A stretch of DNA of 62,769 bases from Verrucomicrobiia bacterium (GCA_030425485.1 JAUIAM010000023.1:5001-67769); one strand, 5' to 3'. Shown: positions 8,436 to 17,595, counted from the stretch's first letter. Numbers and translations: made by a program. The notes: generated from the letters alone by a model not told the origin.

Positions 8436-10121
8436 TCAGGGCGCGTCCACTGGGACGTTGACAGGCATGCCCGGCAGGAGCTGGACCTTCTCGGTCGGCT
8501 CGTTGTCTGCGGGTGCGGGGGTGGGCTCATAGCCCAGGTGTTCCTGGCGGGCGGCGGAAATCTCGTCCTCGGTCAACTCTCGCACGGGCCAGTCCTTTTG
8601 CTCGTACCAGATACTGCCCCCGACGGGGATGTACTCGAAATGATCGGGATCGTTGAATTGCGGATCGCCCCAGGCAGAGTCCAGGTCGCGTCCGCTGACG
8701 GCCTGCCAAGTCTCGAAGTCCAGTTTCACGGAGCCTTCGTTTAACACGAATGGACGCTCCGAAACACCGTACAGGTTTTTTGTCAACAGGCCGAGGTTGT
8801 CGAAGCCTTCGATGACCAAGAGCGGGTCCTCCGGCTTATCCGTGGACAGGATGCAATGCTCCAGGGAAACGACACCCCCCAGCACCGCCATGATCTGCGC
8901 CGCCTTGGCGCTGCCATTATGGGTAAAGATGGACCACTTTGCGGTCGCCTCGCCATCAACTACCGTGAGCCCGAGGTTGCCATTATTGGCCACGACCGTC
9001 TCCTGCAAGGTGGCACTGGCCACCTTAAAGAGCACCCCGCCTCCGTAGACATTATTCAGCGCTTTCACGCGCTCAATGCTCGCCGATTCGGCTCCCAGAA
9101 TAGAAAAGCCCTGGCCGCGATTGTCCGCACACAGACCATTCTGCCAGACCAGATTTTGCACGGTTTTCACCACCATGCCAAAAGAGTCCTTGGCCGTCAG
9201 CCCCTCCTCGCTGACGCGAAACCCGTTGACCGAAACCGACCCGCCCACGGCGTTCATCTCTACCACGTTCAAGGCGACGAGCCCGTCCTTGCCATTACGC
9301 AAGGTATCGACATTGAGCAGGCGCAGACGGTGTGCCCCCGCCACCAGCACCCCCGAATCATAGTGATGCTCAAAAGTGCTGTGTTCAACCAGCGCGTGCC
9401 CGTTGCGCTCCAGCATCAGGCCTACCCCACCGCTTTGGCGCAGGTACAGGCCAGACAGCAGGATCGTATCGAAATTCTGGATACGCATGAGGGGAACGGG
9501 CAGCTTAAGCGCGACCTCCACCGTGCCCTCAAGTACCTTGGCCTTGGCCGGAGGCACGAACTCCACCCGGCCGCCGTAGACGCGAAACTCTCCCATGCGC
9601 AGGGGGCGATCACTGCTGACACGCACCAGGCGCACGCCTTCGACGAAGACCATAGCCACCTCCGCCGGACCGCTGTAGTCCTTGGCAAAAGTGCTGTCAC
9701 TGGTAACGTCCCAATCGTTCCAAATCTCTGAGCCAGAGAGCATCGCACTGCCCAGTCGGCTGGCCTCGAAAAGAATCGGCGCATAGTCAAGCGATGCATC
9801 CGCAACCAAATCCACATGCTCCCGGTAGAGCCCGGGGCCGATCAGCACCCGCACGCTATTGCCCTCAGCCGCAAGCTCCAGCGCGCGCCGCCCGGCCTGC
9901 TGCACGCTGCGAAAATCGGCATTCGCATCTTCGAGCGAAACGCTCAGGGTGACGTCGATACTCTCCCGCGAGGTTTGCGCGGAGAGCGACGCCGCCCCCA
10001 GCAAAAGACTCAGGCCGAGCACACGGCATGCATTCAAATCGTGCGCCCACCCAGTGGCTTTGCGCGCGGCTGCGGCCAGCGCAAGAGGAAATGAACCTAC
10101 GCTGAAACCACAAACTAGCAT
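8436..10121 (-). CDS. Secreted right-handed parallel beta-helix repeat protein
   Basis: 561 residues. A hydrophobic stretch near residues 30-48 ([16 protein letters not shown]) looks like a signal peptide with cleavage after SLSA, though the start is unusually far upstream for a normal signal. The body has the repeating short beta-strand pattern with N/G turns typical of right-handed beta-helix proteins (pectate lyase and NosD/CASH folds), for example [18 protein letters not shown]. No catalytic polysaccharide lyase motif could be assigned. The ATG at 10121 overlaps the lysA stop (ATGCTAG), implying translational coupling. It is probably periplasmic or extracellular; function unknown. Confidence 0.65.
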   Translation of the reverse strand: MLVCGFSVGSFPLALAAAARKATGWAHDLNACRVLGLSLLLGAASLSAQTSRESIDVTLSVSLEDANADFRSVQQAGRRALELAAEGNSVRVLIGPGLYREHVDLVADASLDYAPILFEASRLGSAMLSGSEIWNDWDVTSDSTFAKDYSGPAEVAMVFVEGVRLVRVSSDRPLRMGEFRVYGGRVEFVPPAKAKVLEGTVEVALKLPVPLMRIQNFDTILLSGLYLRQSGGVGLMLERNGHALVEHSTFEHHYDSGVLVAGAHRLRLLNVDTLRNGKDGLVALNVVEMNAVGGSVSVNGFRVSEEGLTAKDSFGMVVKTVQNLVWQNGLCADNRGQGFSILGAESASIERVKALNNVYGGGVLFKVASATLQETVVANNGNLGLTVVDGEATAKWSIFTHNGSAKAAQIMAVLGGVVSLEHCILSTDKPEDPLLVIEGFDNLGLLTKNLYGVSERPFVLNEGSVKLDFETWQAVSGRDLDSAWGDPQFNDPDHFEYIPVGGSIWYEQKDWPVRELTEDEISAARQEHLGYEPTPAPADNEPTEKVQLLPGMPVNVPVDAP

Positions 10122-11374
10122 TCGTTTTGCAGGATTTGATCCAGGCTCTGACGGCGACGGATCAGGCGCGGTGAGCCATCGGCCTGTACGAGCACTTCAG
10201 CCGCCTCGGGGAAAGAGTTATAGTTCTTGGCCGGCATGGCGGCGCAGTAGGCTCCCGTCCCATCGATCACGCAGTAGTCGCCGGGTTCGGTCACCGGCAG
10301 GGTGCGCGGCTCCAGCGACTCCGGATCGTCCGAACCGGTGGTGAGCACATCGCCCGACTCACAGCAATGCCCCACCACGAGGTAGGCGCGGCGCTCGTCT
10401 GAAGCGGCCCGCTCTTGCGCGGGTACGATGTGCAGCGGGTGCTGGGCAGCGTAGAGCGAAGGACGGAGAATTTCCGTCATTCCCGAGTCGAGCTTGAGGA
10501 AGTGCATACCGTCGGTGCCGCCCGTTGCCACCACGTCCTGCACGCGGGTGATAATGGCTCCGGCATTGGCCACGAGGAACGTTCCGGGCTCGATTTCGAG
10601 GTGAATCTTGCGCCCGGTTTCCTCGGCCAATTGCTCGAATGCGGCCTGCACGGGAACCCCGATTTTTTGCAAATCTGTCGCCGTCTCGCTGGGCATGCGG
10701 GCCACCTTGTATCCACCGCCGAGATTGAGCGTGGTCACGTCCGGAAAGCGGCGCACCATGTCGAGGCTCAGATGGGAAACACGCTCCCAGACCGCCGGAT
10801 CGCTGCCGGAGCCGATGTGGGTGTGGATGCGCTCAATGGTCAGGTCGTACTTCTTGGTAATGGCGCGCACCTGGTCCTCCCACTCGTGCCAGATGCCAAA
10901 GCTGGAGTGCGGGCCACCGACGTTGGTCTTACCCGTGCCGCCGGAGCCGAGCCCGGGGTTAAAGCGCACCCCACAGCGCCCGCCCGGCACGAGTTGGCCG
11001 AAACGCTCCAGTTGGCTGAGCGAGCAGGCGTTCAAGCGGATGCCCTTGGCGTGGAGCTCGGCAAAATTATCCGGAAACTCCTGCGTGCTGAGCGAGATGT
11101 TCTCCGCCGGGATGCCTGCGCGGAGGGCGCGCTCGACCTCGTAGCCGCTGGAGGCATCGATGTGGAGACCGAGCCCGTTGAACACCTTAAGGATGGCCGC
11201 ATTGGGGGAGGCCTTCATGGCAAAGCGGACAGTCAGGCCATAGGCATTCGGAAAGGCCAAGGCGGCTTCGGCGTGCGCCCGCAGCTTGCCCTCGTCGTAG
11301 ACGTAAACGGGCGTGCCAAATTGCTGCGCGATGTCACGCACTTGCGCGGGCGAAAGAAAATTGATGGTATCCAT
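10115..11374 (-). CDS. lysA: Diaminopimelate decarboxylase
   Basis: 419 residues, normal for LysA, which decarboxylates meso-diaminopimelate to lysine in the last step of lysine biosynthesis. The N-terminal alanine-racemase-like barrel has the PLP lysine in [13 protein letters not shown] and the motif [25 protein letters not shown] matches the glycine-rich phosphate-binding loop. CCESGDVL supplies the dimer-interface Cys that completes the active site. There is no visible Shine-Dalgarno sequence. The downstream beta-helix gene starts within its stop codon, an odd pairing for a biosynthetic gene. Confidence 0.92.
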   Translation of the reverse strand: MDTINFLSPAQVRDIAQQFGTPVYVYDEGKLRAHAEAALAFPNAYGLTVRFAMKASPNAAILKVFNGLGLHIDASSGYEVERALRAGIPAENISLSTQEFPDNFAELHAKGIRLNACSLSQLERFGQLVPGGRCGVRFNPGLGSGGTGKTNVGGPHSSFGIWHEWEDQVRAITKKYDLTIERIHTHIGSGSDPAVWERVSHLSLDMVRRFPDVTTLNLGGGYKVARMPSETATDLQKIGVPVQAAFEQLAEETGRKIHLEIEPGTFLVANAGAIITRVQDVVATGGTDGMHFLKLDSGMTEILRPSLYAAQHPLHIVPAQERAASDERRAYLVVGHCCESGDVLTTGSDDPESLEPRTLPVTEPGDYCVIDGTGAYCAAMPAKNYNSFPEAAEVLVQADGSPRLIRRRQSLDQILQNEC

Positions 11375-11453
11375 GAGTTGTCTATTATTCGGGACAAGGC
11401 TTGAGGAATCCTGTCAGGATGCAAGCCGCTTATGCCTCACTGTAACGGACGTC

Positions 11454-11945
11454 ATGAACATCGACCAAATCATAGAAAGCCTTCGCCTCGAACCCCTGCC
11501 GCAGGAAGGTGGCTACTTCCGCCGCCTCTGGGAGCACCACGAGCAGGTCACCCTGGCCGACGGCCGCACCCGCCCGCTGGCCAGCAGTATTTACTACCTC
11601 ATGACAACCGTGCACTTCTCTGCCCTGCACCGCCTGAACGCCGAGGAAACGTTCTTTCACCACGGCGGTGACGGCGTCGAGATGCTCCAACTGGCCCCCG
11701 ACGGCACCAGCCAGTGGCTCAAGCTCGGGCCCAACCTGAGCGCAGGCGAGCAACCCCGTGCCCACGTAGCAGCGGGCATCTGGCAGGGAAGCCGCATCAA
11801 ACCCGGCGGCACGTATGGCTACGCCCTGCTGAGCACGGTGGTTGCGCCCGGGTTTGTCTGGGAAGACTTCGAGCTCGGGGACCGGGCAGAGCTGACCGCG
11901 GCTTACCCAAACAACGCTGATGATGTCACCGCGCTGACCTACTAA
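11454..11945 (+). CDS. Cupin superfamily DUF985 protein
   Basis: 163 residues from MNIDQIIESLRLEPLPQEGG, the standard start of DUF985 (Cupin_5) proteins. Characteristic blocks are EGGYFRRLWEH, SSIYYLMTT, LHRLNAEETFFHHGGD and GYALLSTVVAPGFVWEDFELG. The fold is a cupin beta-barrel, sometimes linked to sugar epimerase-like proteins, but no reaction is established. The start at 11313 is rejected because the extra 47 residues lie antisense to lysA and do not match the family. It is divergent from lysA. Confidence 0.88.
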   Translation: MNIDQIIESLRLEPLPQEGGYFRRLWEHHEQVTLADGRTRPLASSIYYLMTTVHFSALHRLNAEETFFHHGGDGVEMLQLAPDGTSQWLKLGPNLSAGEQPRAHVAAGIWQGSRIKPGGTYGYALLSTVVAPGFVWEDFELGDRAELTAAYPNNADDVTALTY

Positions 11946-11981
11946 TAGCGCTGCCCAGGTCTTTTTACGATTGCGCCTCAG

Positions 11982-12007
11982 TCTCATTTAGACATCGATA
12001 AATGAGA
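11982..12007 (+). promoter_or_regulatory. Perfect inverted repeat abutting the feoA start, candidate iron-regulator operator
   Basis: TCTCATTTA (11982-11990) and TAAATGAGA (11999-12007) are perfect 9-bp arms with an 8-nt spacer. The right arm ends one base before the feoA ATG. The location suggests a metal-dependent repressor site or an RNA hairpin that hides the start codon. It does not match the canonical E. coli Fur box closely. Confidence 0.45.
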
Positions 12008-12008
12008 T

Positions 12009-12245
12009 ATGAGTGAAGTTCGGCCATTGTCGGAAATTCGCCCCGGAGAGTCCGGCGTGCTCGCCTCTTTCAGCGAGCGCACGCGCAACCTGCTGCGCTT
12101 GCAGGAACTGGGCCTTACCCCCGGGCAGCGGGTCGAAGTCGTCCGCATCTCCCCCCTGGGCGATCCGATGGAAATCCGCCTGATCGGCTTTGACCTGTGC
12201 CTGCGCAAAAGCGAAGCACAATGCATTCATGTCCGCTGTGAGTAA
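12009..12245 (+). CDS. feoA: Ferrous iron transport protein A
   Basis: 78-residue SH3-like protein. RPLSEIRPGESGVLASF, LLRLQELGLTPGQRVEVVR and GDPMEIRLIGFDLCLRKSEA match the FeoA pattern closely. FeoA is a small cytosolic partner of the FeoB ferrous iron permease. The feoB start lies inside its last codons (17-bp overlap), so the two are translated together. The perfect inverted repeat directly before its ATG may control the operon. No Shine-Dalgarno site is present. Confidence 0.93.
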   Translation: MSEVRPLSEIRPGESGVLASFSERTRNLLRLQELGLTPGQRVEVVRISPLGDPMEIRLIGFDLCLRKSEAQCIHVRCE

Positions 12246-14349
12246 TACCCTGACAAACGCCTCCACCCCCACAAGCAGCACCAGGGCAGAAAAGGTATTC
12301 GCCGTTGTGGGCAACCCCAACTCGGGCAAGACCACGCTCTTTAACGGCCTCACCGGCATGCGGCAAAAGGTGGGCAACTACCCGGGCGTCACGGTGGAGC
12401 GAAAGGAAGGCACCTGCTACTCCCAGCACGGGCACCGCATCCGCCTGATCGACCTGCCCGGCACCTACACCCTGACCGCGCATTCGCCCGACGAGGCCAT
12501 CGCGCAGGATGTGCTCATGGGACGGCGCAACGACACCCCGCGCCCGGACGGCATTATCTGCGTGGCAGACGCCAGCAACCTTGAGCGCCACCTTTTTCTG
12601 ACCACCCAACTGCTTGAGCTGGGACTGCCCGTCATCCTCGTGCTCAACATGATCGATGACGCCACGCACGCTGGCGTGAGCATCGATGCCCAGGCCCTGG
12701 AAGACTCACTCGGCGTCACTGTTGTCCAGACGCAAGCCCGCATCGGCAAGGGCTTGAAGAAACTTCGCCTGGCCATGAGCCGAGACAACCTGCCCTTGCC
12801 TAAGTGGGAGTTTGCCCTGCCGGAAACGTTTCAACGTGCGCTCGACGCTACCGCCCAGCGCATTCGCAATGTGCAAAAATGCCCGGAAGCCTTTGCCCGG
12901 GCAGAGGCCTGGCTGCACCTGACCGAGTCAACTCCGGACGAACTGCACCCGAACGTCGAGCCCACCCCCCAGGCCATCACCACCTTTGCCCAGCAGATAC
13001 GGACCGAACTGGCCCAGCACGACCACGACTGGAAGGAGCGGCTCGTGGGCGAGCGCTACATCCAACTGAGCAAAGTGGTGCAAAAAGCCATTGAGCGCAA
13101 ACCGGAGAAGCGCCCTACCCCTACAGACCGCATTGACAGCGTGCTCCTGCACCCACTCTGGGGCGGGCTCATCCTCGGCCTGCTCATGGTCGGCATTTTC
13201 TACGCTATCTTCAGTCTCTCCGCCCTGCCCATGGACGGAATCGATGCGGCCTTTGCCTGGCTGGGGGACACGGTAAACGCGCACCTGCCCGCCGGCACCT
13301 TGCGCGACCTGATTGTCAACGGCATGATCGCCGGTGTTGGCGGCGTGGTCATCTTCCTGCCACAAATCCTGATCCTCTTCTTCTTCGTCGCCCTGCTGGA
13401 AGGGACAGGCTACATGGCCCGGGCCGCCTTTCTATTGGATCGCCTGATGTGCAAGGTCGGCCTGCACGGCCAGTCGTTTATCCCGCTGCTCAGCTCATAC
13501 GCCTGCGCCATCCCCGGCATCATGGCCGCGCGCTCGATCAGCTCGCGCAAGGATCGTCTCGTGACAATCCTCGTCGCACCGTGGATGAGCTGCTCGGCCC
13601 GCCTGCCAGTCTACTTCGTCATGATCGCAGCCATCGCCCCCGGAGCCGCCTGGGTGAAAACTGCGCTCATGTTTTTCGTCTATTTTATCGGGACCGCGGG
13701 CGCCTTTGCCTTTGCCTTTCTCTTTAAGAAAACGCTAATGCGGGGCGAAAGCCCCTCGCTGATGATGGAAATGCCGCCCTACCGCTGGCCCACCTGGAAG
13801 ACCGTCCTTGTGGTGATGCTCGACCGGGCCAAACTCTTCCTGAAGAAGGCGGGCACAATCATCCTCGGGGTATCCATTATCCTGTGGTTTTTCGTCAGCT
13901 ATCCGAAAAACGCGGAGGGCGAAAGCAACATCGCCGAGAGCTATGCCGGGCAGGTCGGGCACGCACTGGAACCCGTCACCGAGCCACTGGGCTACGACTG
14001 GAAGGTCAACATCGGCCTGTTGGCATCCTTTGCCGCGCGCGAAGTCTTTGTCAGCACCATGGCCATCATCTACAGCGTAGAAGATGAGGGCGAGGACACC
14101 GACAGCCTGGCCGAAGTCCTACGCGGGCAGAAACACAGCGACGGCAGCCCGGTCTTTACGCCGCTGGTCTGCCTGAGCCTGATGGTGTTTTACGTCTTTT
14201 CCCTCCAGTGCCTGAGCACCGTAGCGGTGGTTAAGCGGGAAACAAACTCCTGGCGCTGGCCTCTGTTTCAGTTGGCCTACATGACCGTCTTCGCCTACCT
14301 GGCCGCGCTGGCCATCTATCAAGGCGGTCGCCTCCTGGGCTTTTCCTAG
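12229..14349 (+). CDS. feoB: Ferrous iron transport protein B
   Basis: 706 residues from the ATG at 12229, somewhat shorter than E. coli FeoB. The N-terminal G domain has G1 VVGNPNSGKTTLFNGL, NYPGVTVE (switch I), G3 DLPGTY and G4 NMIDD. A helical GDI region follows (about 215-300). The membrane part carries two Gate-type halves, including GYMARAAFLLDRLMCKVGLHG and the cysteine-containing SSYACAIPGIMAARSI, with the second Cys in APWMSCSARLPVY. It imports Fe(II) across the inner membrane. It overlaps feoA by 17 bp and is followed by a small Cys-rich membrane protein. Confidence 0.95.
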   Translation: MSAVSNTLTNASTPTSSTRAEKVFAVVGNPNSGKTTLFNGLTGMRQKVGNYPGVTVERKEGTCYSQHGHRIRLIDLPGTYTLTAHSPDEAIAQDVLMGRRNDTPRPDGIICVADASNLERHLFLTTQLLELGLPVILVLNMIDDATHAGVSIDAQALEDSLGVTVVQTQARIGKGLKKLRLAMSRDNLPLPKWEFALPETFQRALDATAQRIRNVQKCPEAFARAEAWLHLTESTPDELHPNVEPTPQAITTFAQQIRTELAQHDHDWKERLVGERYIQLSKVVQKAIERKPEKRPTPTDRIDSVLLHPLWGGLILGLLMVGIFYAIFSLSALPMDGIDAAFAWLGDTVNAHLPAGTLRDLIVNGMIAGVGGVVIFLPQILILFFFVALLEGTGYMARAAFLLDRLMCKVGLHGQSFIPLLSSYACAIPGIMAARSISSRKDRLVTILVAPWMSCSARLPVYFVMIAAIAPGAAWVKTALMFFVYFIGTAGAFAFAFLFKKTLMRGESPSLMMEMPPYRWPTWKTVLVVMLDRAKLFLKKAGTIILGVSIILWFFVSYPKNAEGESNIAESYAGQVGHALEPVTEPLGYDWKVNIGLLASFAAREVFVSTMAIIYSVEDEGEDTDSLAEVLRGQKHSDGSPVFTPLVCLSLMVFYVFSLQCLSTVAVVKRETNSWRWPLFQLAYMTVFAYLAALAIYQGGRLLGFS

Positions 14350-14401
14350 GCTGTGTTCGGTCTTGAGCTCAGGAGAAGATTTTGGCAAACTGACACCCGA
14401 T

Positions 14402-14587
14402 ATGCAACAGGCAGCAAATAGCGGAATGGATGGGCAAACGATAGCCGCGCTCTGCATCGTGGGGGCCACAGCCCTGCTCTTTGCCCGAAACCTCATCCGC
14501 AGAGCCCGCCGCCCGGCCAGCGCCTGCTCGGAAGCCTGCAACTGCCCCACCGTCAAGCGGGGCGAGATACGCTTGCGCAAACCGTAA
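14402..14587 (+). CDS. FeoB-associated Cys-rich membrane protein
   Basis: About 61 residues from ATG 14402; TTG 14363 or ATG 14426 are alternatives. One membrane helix ([20 protein letters not shown]) is followed by basic residues and a short Cys cluster, ACSEACNCP. This architecture, one N-terminal helix plus a cytosolic Cys motif immediately after feoB, is that of the FeoB-associated Cys-rich membrane proteins, thought to help FeoB or act like FeoC. It begins about 50 nt after the feoB stop. Its 3' end precedes pdxH by 55 nt. Confidence 0.65.
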   Translation: MQQAANSGMDGQTIAALCIVGATALLFARNLIRRARRPASACSEACNCPTVKRGEIRLRKP

Positions 14588-14642
14588 GGCGGCAGATTCG
14601 CAGCAGCCTTGCCAAGCGCCAGTGAGTCCTCATGCTGGGCGC

Positions 14643-15281
14643 ATGGATGTTGCCGATTTACGCCGTAACTACACCCGTGGCGGGCTGAGCGAGAACGAAC
14701 TCGCCCCCGAGCCCGTGGCCCAGTTTCGCACCTGGTTTGAGCAAGCCCTGCAAGCTGGCTTGAACGAACCTAACGCCATGGCCCTGGCCACCGTAAATAC
14801 CGACGGCGTCCCCAGCCAGCGCAACGTCCTGCTCAAAGCCTACGACGAGCGGGGCTTCGTTTTTTACACCAACTACGAGAGCGCAAAGGCCAGGGACATC
14901 GCCCACAACCCGAACGTCTGCCTGCTCTTTTCCTGGCTCGAACTGGAGCGGCAAGTCAAGATACAGGGGCGGGCAGAAAAAATCAGCGCAGCCGAATCAC
15001 TCAAGTACTTTACCAGCCGCCCCGTGGGCAGCCGCCTGGGGGCTTGGGTCTCGCAGCAAAGCAGCGTTATCTCCTCCCGTAAACTGCTGGAAATGAAGTG
15101 GGACGAGATGAAGCGCAAGTTCGCTCAAGGCGACGTGCCCTTGCCCAGCTTCTGGGGCGGATACCGCGTGCAAGCCCACACGGTGGAGTTTTGGCAGGGC
15201 CGGGAAAATCGTCTGCACGACCGGCTGCAGTACCGCACACTGGACAATGGCCAGTGGCAGGTGGAGCGGCTCGCCCCTTGA
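14643..15281 (+). CDS. pdxH: Pyridoxamine 5'-phosphate oxidase
   Basis: 212 residues, normal for PdxH, the FMN enzyme that oxidises pyridoxine or pyridoxamine phosphate to PLP. The start [17 protein letters not shown] is the family N-terminus. Further motifs are [20 protein letters not shown] (FMN and substrate contacts), [35 protein letters not shown], and the C-terminal signature [16 protein letters not shown]. Upstream extension to 14481 is rejected. The window encodes several PLP enzymes that would use its product. A strong hairpin follows the stop. Confidence 0.95.
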   Translation: MDVADLRRNYTRGGLSENELAPEPVAQFRTWFEQALQAGLNEPNAMALATVNTDGVPSQRNVLLKAYDERGFVFYTNYESAKARDIAHNPNVCLLFSWLELERQVKIQGRAEKISAAESLKYFTSRPVGSRLGAWVSQQSSVISSRKLLEMKWDEMKRKFAQGDVPLPSFWGGYRVQAHTVEFWQGRENRLHDRLQYRTLDNGQWQVERLAP

Positions 15282-15289
15282 AAATAATA

Positions 15290-15313
15290 GAGGCCCCCAT
15301 CCCTGGGGGCCTC
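15290..15313 (+). terminator. Hairpin terminator after pdxH
   Basis: GAGGCCCCC (15290-15298) and GGGGGCCTC (15305-15313) form a perfect 9-bp stem with a 6-nt loop, starting 8 nt after the pdxH stop. The T-tract is weak (TACTGTTTTATC further on), so it may be an imperfect intrinsic terminator. Confidence 0.7.
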
Positions 15314-15563
15314 CCGCCATCTCTACTGTTTTATCATTCCTTCGGTGTTAACCGGGAAAGCAAAATATACCTTATGGATAAATTCAAAAGTTACAGTATT
15401 GCAACACCGAAATAGCTATTTTGATAAAATTTCCGTCCGCAAGCGCATTGCGATAAAGACCTTAGAAAACACACAACATTTATCGAACTAGATAAATTAT
15501 CGGAATTGCGTAGGTTATACTTAACTAAAATCACACTACATTCAGCTACATCCAATCTCCAAA
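15314..15563. other. AT-rich intergenic region upstream of sixA
   Basis: No gene longer than a 13-codon ORF is visible. It holds a 12-bp palindrome AAATAGCTATTT (15410-15421) and the site CGCAAGCGCATTGCG (15438-15452), which has the GCAA-N5-TTGC form also seen in the tandem operators near 31.9 kb. The composition is more AT-rich than the flanks, as expected for a promoter region. Confidence 0.4.
15438..15452 (+). promoter_or_regulatory. Candidate LacI-family operator upstream of sixA
   Basis: CGCAAGCGCATTGCG has perfect 5-bp arms CGCAA/TTGCG around a 5-nt centre, the pattern of LacI/GalR operators. It lies about 110 bp before the sixA ATG. Similar GCAA-N5-TTGC sites occur at 31884-31896 and 31908-31920. 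No LacI-type regulator is in the window. Confidence 0.35.
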
Positions 15564-16055
15564 ATGCAACTCTTTCTCCTACGACACGCTCAGGCAGAAG
15601 ACACTTATCCAGATGATTCTCGCGAACTTACGGCAAAAGGCAGCCTCAGCATGGGGCGCCTGTGCGAGGCCTTGAGCCCGGCCATTTTTCAGGCTGTCAA
15701 GTCCATCACCCACAGCCCCCTGATACGCGCACGCCAGAGCGCCGAACTCCTCAAGTCGGGGCTCAACCTCCGGCAACCCCTCGTGCAAAGAGACGGCCTG
15801 CGCCCCGAGGACAACCCCCTGCCCCTCATCTCAGAGCTGCTGACCGGTAGCGAAGACGTGCTTTTAGTCGGGCATAATCCGCACCTCTCGATCTTGGCTG
15901 ACGCCTTGATGCTGGGTAAGACCAGCGGCGGCTTAATCGACTTTAAGAAAGCCGGATTCCTATGCCTGAAGCGCGTATGTGCACCGACAAAGCAGTCACC
16001 ATACGGAGACTGGATGCTTTCATGGTATGTTGTGCCCCGGATTCTGGAGCAATAG
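15564..16055 (+). CDS. sixA: Phosphohistidine phosphatase SixA-like
   Basis: 163 residues of the histidine phosphatase (phosphoglycerate mutase-like) fold. The catalytic motif is FLLRHAQAED near the N-terminus (RHG-type; H9 is the likely phosphate acceptor), followed by LTAKGSLSMGRLCEAL, ITHSPLIRARQSAELL with the conserved Arg, and the second His in LLVGHNPHLSILAD. This set is typical of SixA, which dephosphorylates phosphohistidines on signalling or PTS proteins. No histidine kinase is adjacent, so the target is unknown. Confidence 0.85.
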   Translation: MQLFLLRHAQAEDTYPDDSRELTAKGSLSMGRLCEALSPAIFQAVKSITHSPLIRARQSAELLKSGLNLRQPLVQRDGLRPEDNPLPLISELLTGSEDVLLVGHNPHLSILADALMLGKTSGGLIDFKKAGFLCLKRVCAPTKQSPYGDWMLSWYVVPRILEQ

Positions 16056-16124
16056 GGCAATTCATTCTGCACAAAGTGTTTAAGATAGGGTTGACTCTTT
16101 GCTGTAGCTATTAGTTCTTAGGGT

Positions 16125-16155
16125 AGTATAACATTGAAATGCATTCCGGTACTAT
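16125..16155 (+). promoter_or_regulatory. Possible regulatory half-site and palindrome upstream of the Fur-type regulator
   Basis: The stretch contains TATAACATT, which matches one half of the Zur-box consensus known from Proteobacteria, followed by the near-palindrome GAAATGCATTCC. A second half-site is not evident. It is a plausible place for autoregulation of the zinc operon. Confidence 0.2.
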
Positions 16156-16209
16156 AAATTGCTTTCCGGATGCTTCCAGAATCCGTCATCCAACTCCCTT
16201 TCCCATACT

Positions 16210-16581
16210 GTGAGAGAAACGCGCCAACGTATCGCCATCCGTAACGCCCTCGAAACGCAAAAACGGCCCCTTCAAGTCAAGGAGATCCAAGCCATCGCAC
16301 AATCCGAGTGCGAAGGACTCGGCATTGCCACCGTGTACCGTACCCTCAAGAGCATGCTGGTCAAAAAGCAGGTTCAAAAGCTGGAGCTGCCCGGCATCAG
16401 CACCTGCTATTGCATCCCCCGCGAGGAGAAAGTACCGCTGCTGGTCTGCCGCCGTACCCGCCAAATCCACTGGCTGGAAGGTGCCAACTTGAATATCGAG
16501 CTGCCAAAGATTCCCGAAAACTTTGAATATCACGGGCATGAAGTCGTCGTCATAGGGAATTTCCGCAAAGGCCGCAAATAG
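16210..16581 (+). CDS. zur: Fur-family regulator, probable zinc uptake regulator
   Basis: 123 residues from the GTG at 16210; a TTG at 16159 would add 17 residues. The winged-helix part has ETRQRIAIRNALE and LGIATVYRTLKSMLVKK, the Fur-family recognition helix. The dimerisation part is divergent: the usual HH-x-C-x-x-C segment is LLVCRRTRQIHWLEG with a single Cys, and the C-terminal CxxC is absent (VVVIGNFRKGRK). So the structural zinc site of classical Fur/Zur is missing, although YHGHE could bind metal. Its position directly before znuA-znuC-znuB makes zinc the most likely signal. It could also be a Fur-like regulator with another ligand. Confidence 0.65.
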   Translation: MRETRQRIAIRNALETQKRPLQVKEIQAIAQSECEGLGIATVYRTLKSMLVKKQVQKLELPGISTCYCIPREEKVPLLVCRRTRQIHWLEGANLNIELPKIPENFEYHGHEVVVIGNFRKGRK

Positions 16582-16629
16582 TAGCAAATTACTTGCAAAA
16601 GAATCCCATCCCCGCTTTTCTAGCAGGTT

Positions 16630-17592
16630 ATGTCTTGGGAAAAAACCATCAGGAGCACGCTGTTGTTCCTTCTAGCCAGCACCGCGACCGTACTGGCCAA
16701 GCCTCTGCTGATCGTGGCTACTTTCCCGCTCAATGCAGATTGGGTCGGCCAGATAACCGATGGCAGCGACTGCGAGCTCGTTGTGCTGGCAAACAACGAA
16801 CAAGACGTGCATACCTTTGATCCCGGCCCCCGTCAGGCGGTCGCTCTGACCAAGGCAGACATGGTTGTCGAGATCGGTAATGGCTTCGAACCCTGGATGG
16901 ACGACCTCCTTACCGCGACAAGTTTTAACGGAAAGCGTGTCTCTCTCAGTCGCTTCTCCCCTACCCAGGCCGCCCATACCTGCGAAATCGAAGGGCATGA
17001 GCATAACGACAACCACCACGATCATGCTCACACCGACCCCAAGAGCGCCGAGCACGACCCGCACTTCTGGACCAACCCGCAAAACGTAATTGAGGTAGTC
17101 GAGAAGCTCACCGACACCCTCTGCGAAATCGACCCGGAAAACGCCCCCCTCTACCGGGAAAACTTCGACAAGTACGCCGAGGAGCTACAGGCACTGGACG
17201 CCTACGCGGCCCAGACCTTTGGCGCGATCCCGGCAGACCGAAAGGTCATCATCACCCACCACGGCAACCTCTACCACTTTGCCGCCCGCTACGATCTGCA
17301 CATTCCGGCCACCCTGCTGGGCAGCTTCTCCACCGAAGGCAGTGAGCCCTCTGCTCGCCAGATTGTGGCCATCATTGAGCTCATCGACGAGGAGTACGTG
17401 CAGGCGGTCTTTACCGAGTCAACCGTCAGCCCCCGCCTGGCCGAGCAAGTCTGCCGCCAAGCCAAGCTCCCACCTCCACCCGTGCTCTACATCGAAGCCT
17501 TTTCCAGCCAGCCGGATGGACCGCAAAATTATACCGCGCAGCTTCGCTACACAGTGGACACCATTGCGCAAGCCATCCAGACTCAACCCTGA
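16630..17592 (+). CDS. znuA: Zinc ABC transporter, periplasmic binding protein
   Basis: 320 residues. A signal sequence (about 1-23, STLLFLLASTATVLA) precedes a cluster A-I metal-binding lipoprotein-like fold. NNEQDVHTFDPGP contains the first His ligand, and the long His/Asp-rich loop (about 119-145, HEHNDNHHDHAH) is a hallmark of zinc-specific members. EHDPHFWTNPQN and ITHHGNLYHFAARY supply further ligands. It captures Zn(II) and delivers it to ZnuB. AGG sits just before the ATG. The gene is the first of a znuA-znuC-znuB run behind a Fur-type regulator. Confidence 0.92.
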   Translation: MSWEKTIRSTLLFLLASTATVLAKPLLIVATFPLNADWVGQITDGSDCELVVLANNEQDVHTFDPGPRQAVALTKADMVVEIGNGFEPWMDDLLTATSFNGKRVSLSRFSPTQAAHTCEIEGHEHNDNHHDHAHTDPKSAEHDPHFWTNPQNVIEVVEKLTDTLCEIDPENAPLYRENFDKYAEELQALDAYAAQTFGAIPADRKVIITHHGNLYHFAARYDLHIPATLLGSFSTEGSEPSARQIVAIIELIDEEYVQAVFTESTVSPRLAEQVCRQAKLPPPPVLYIEAFSSQPDGPQNYTAQLRYTVDTIAQAIQTQP

Positions 17593-17595
17593 GTC

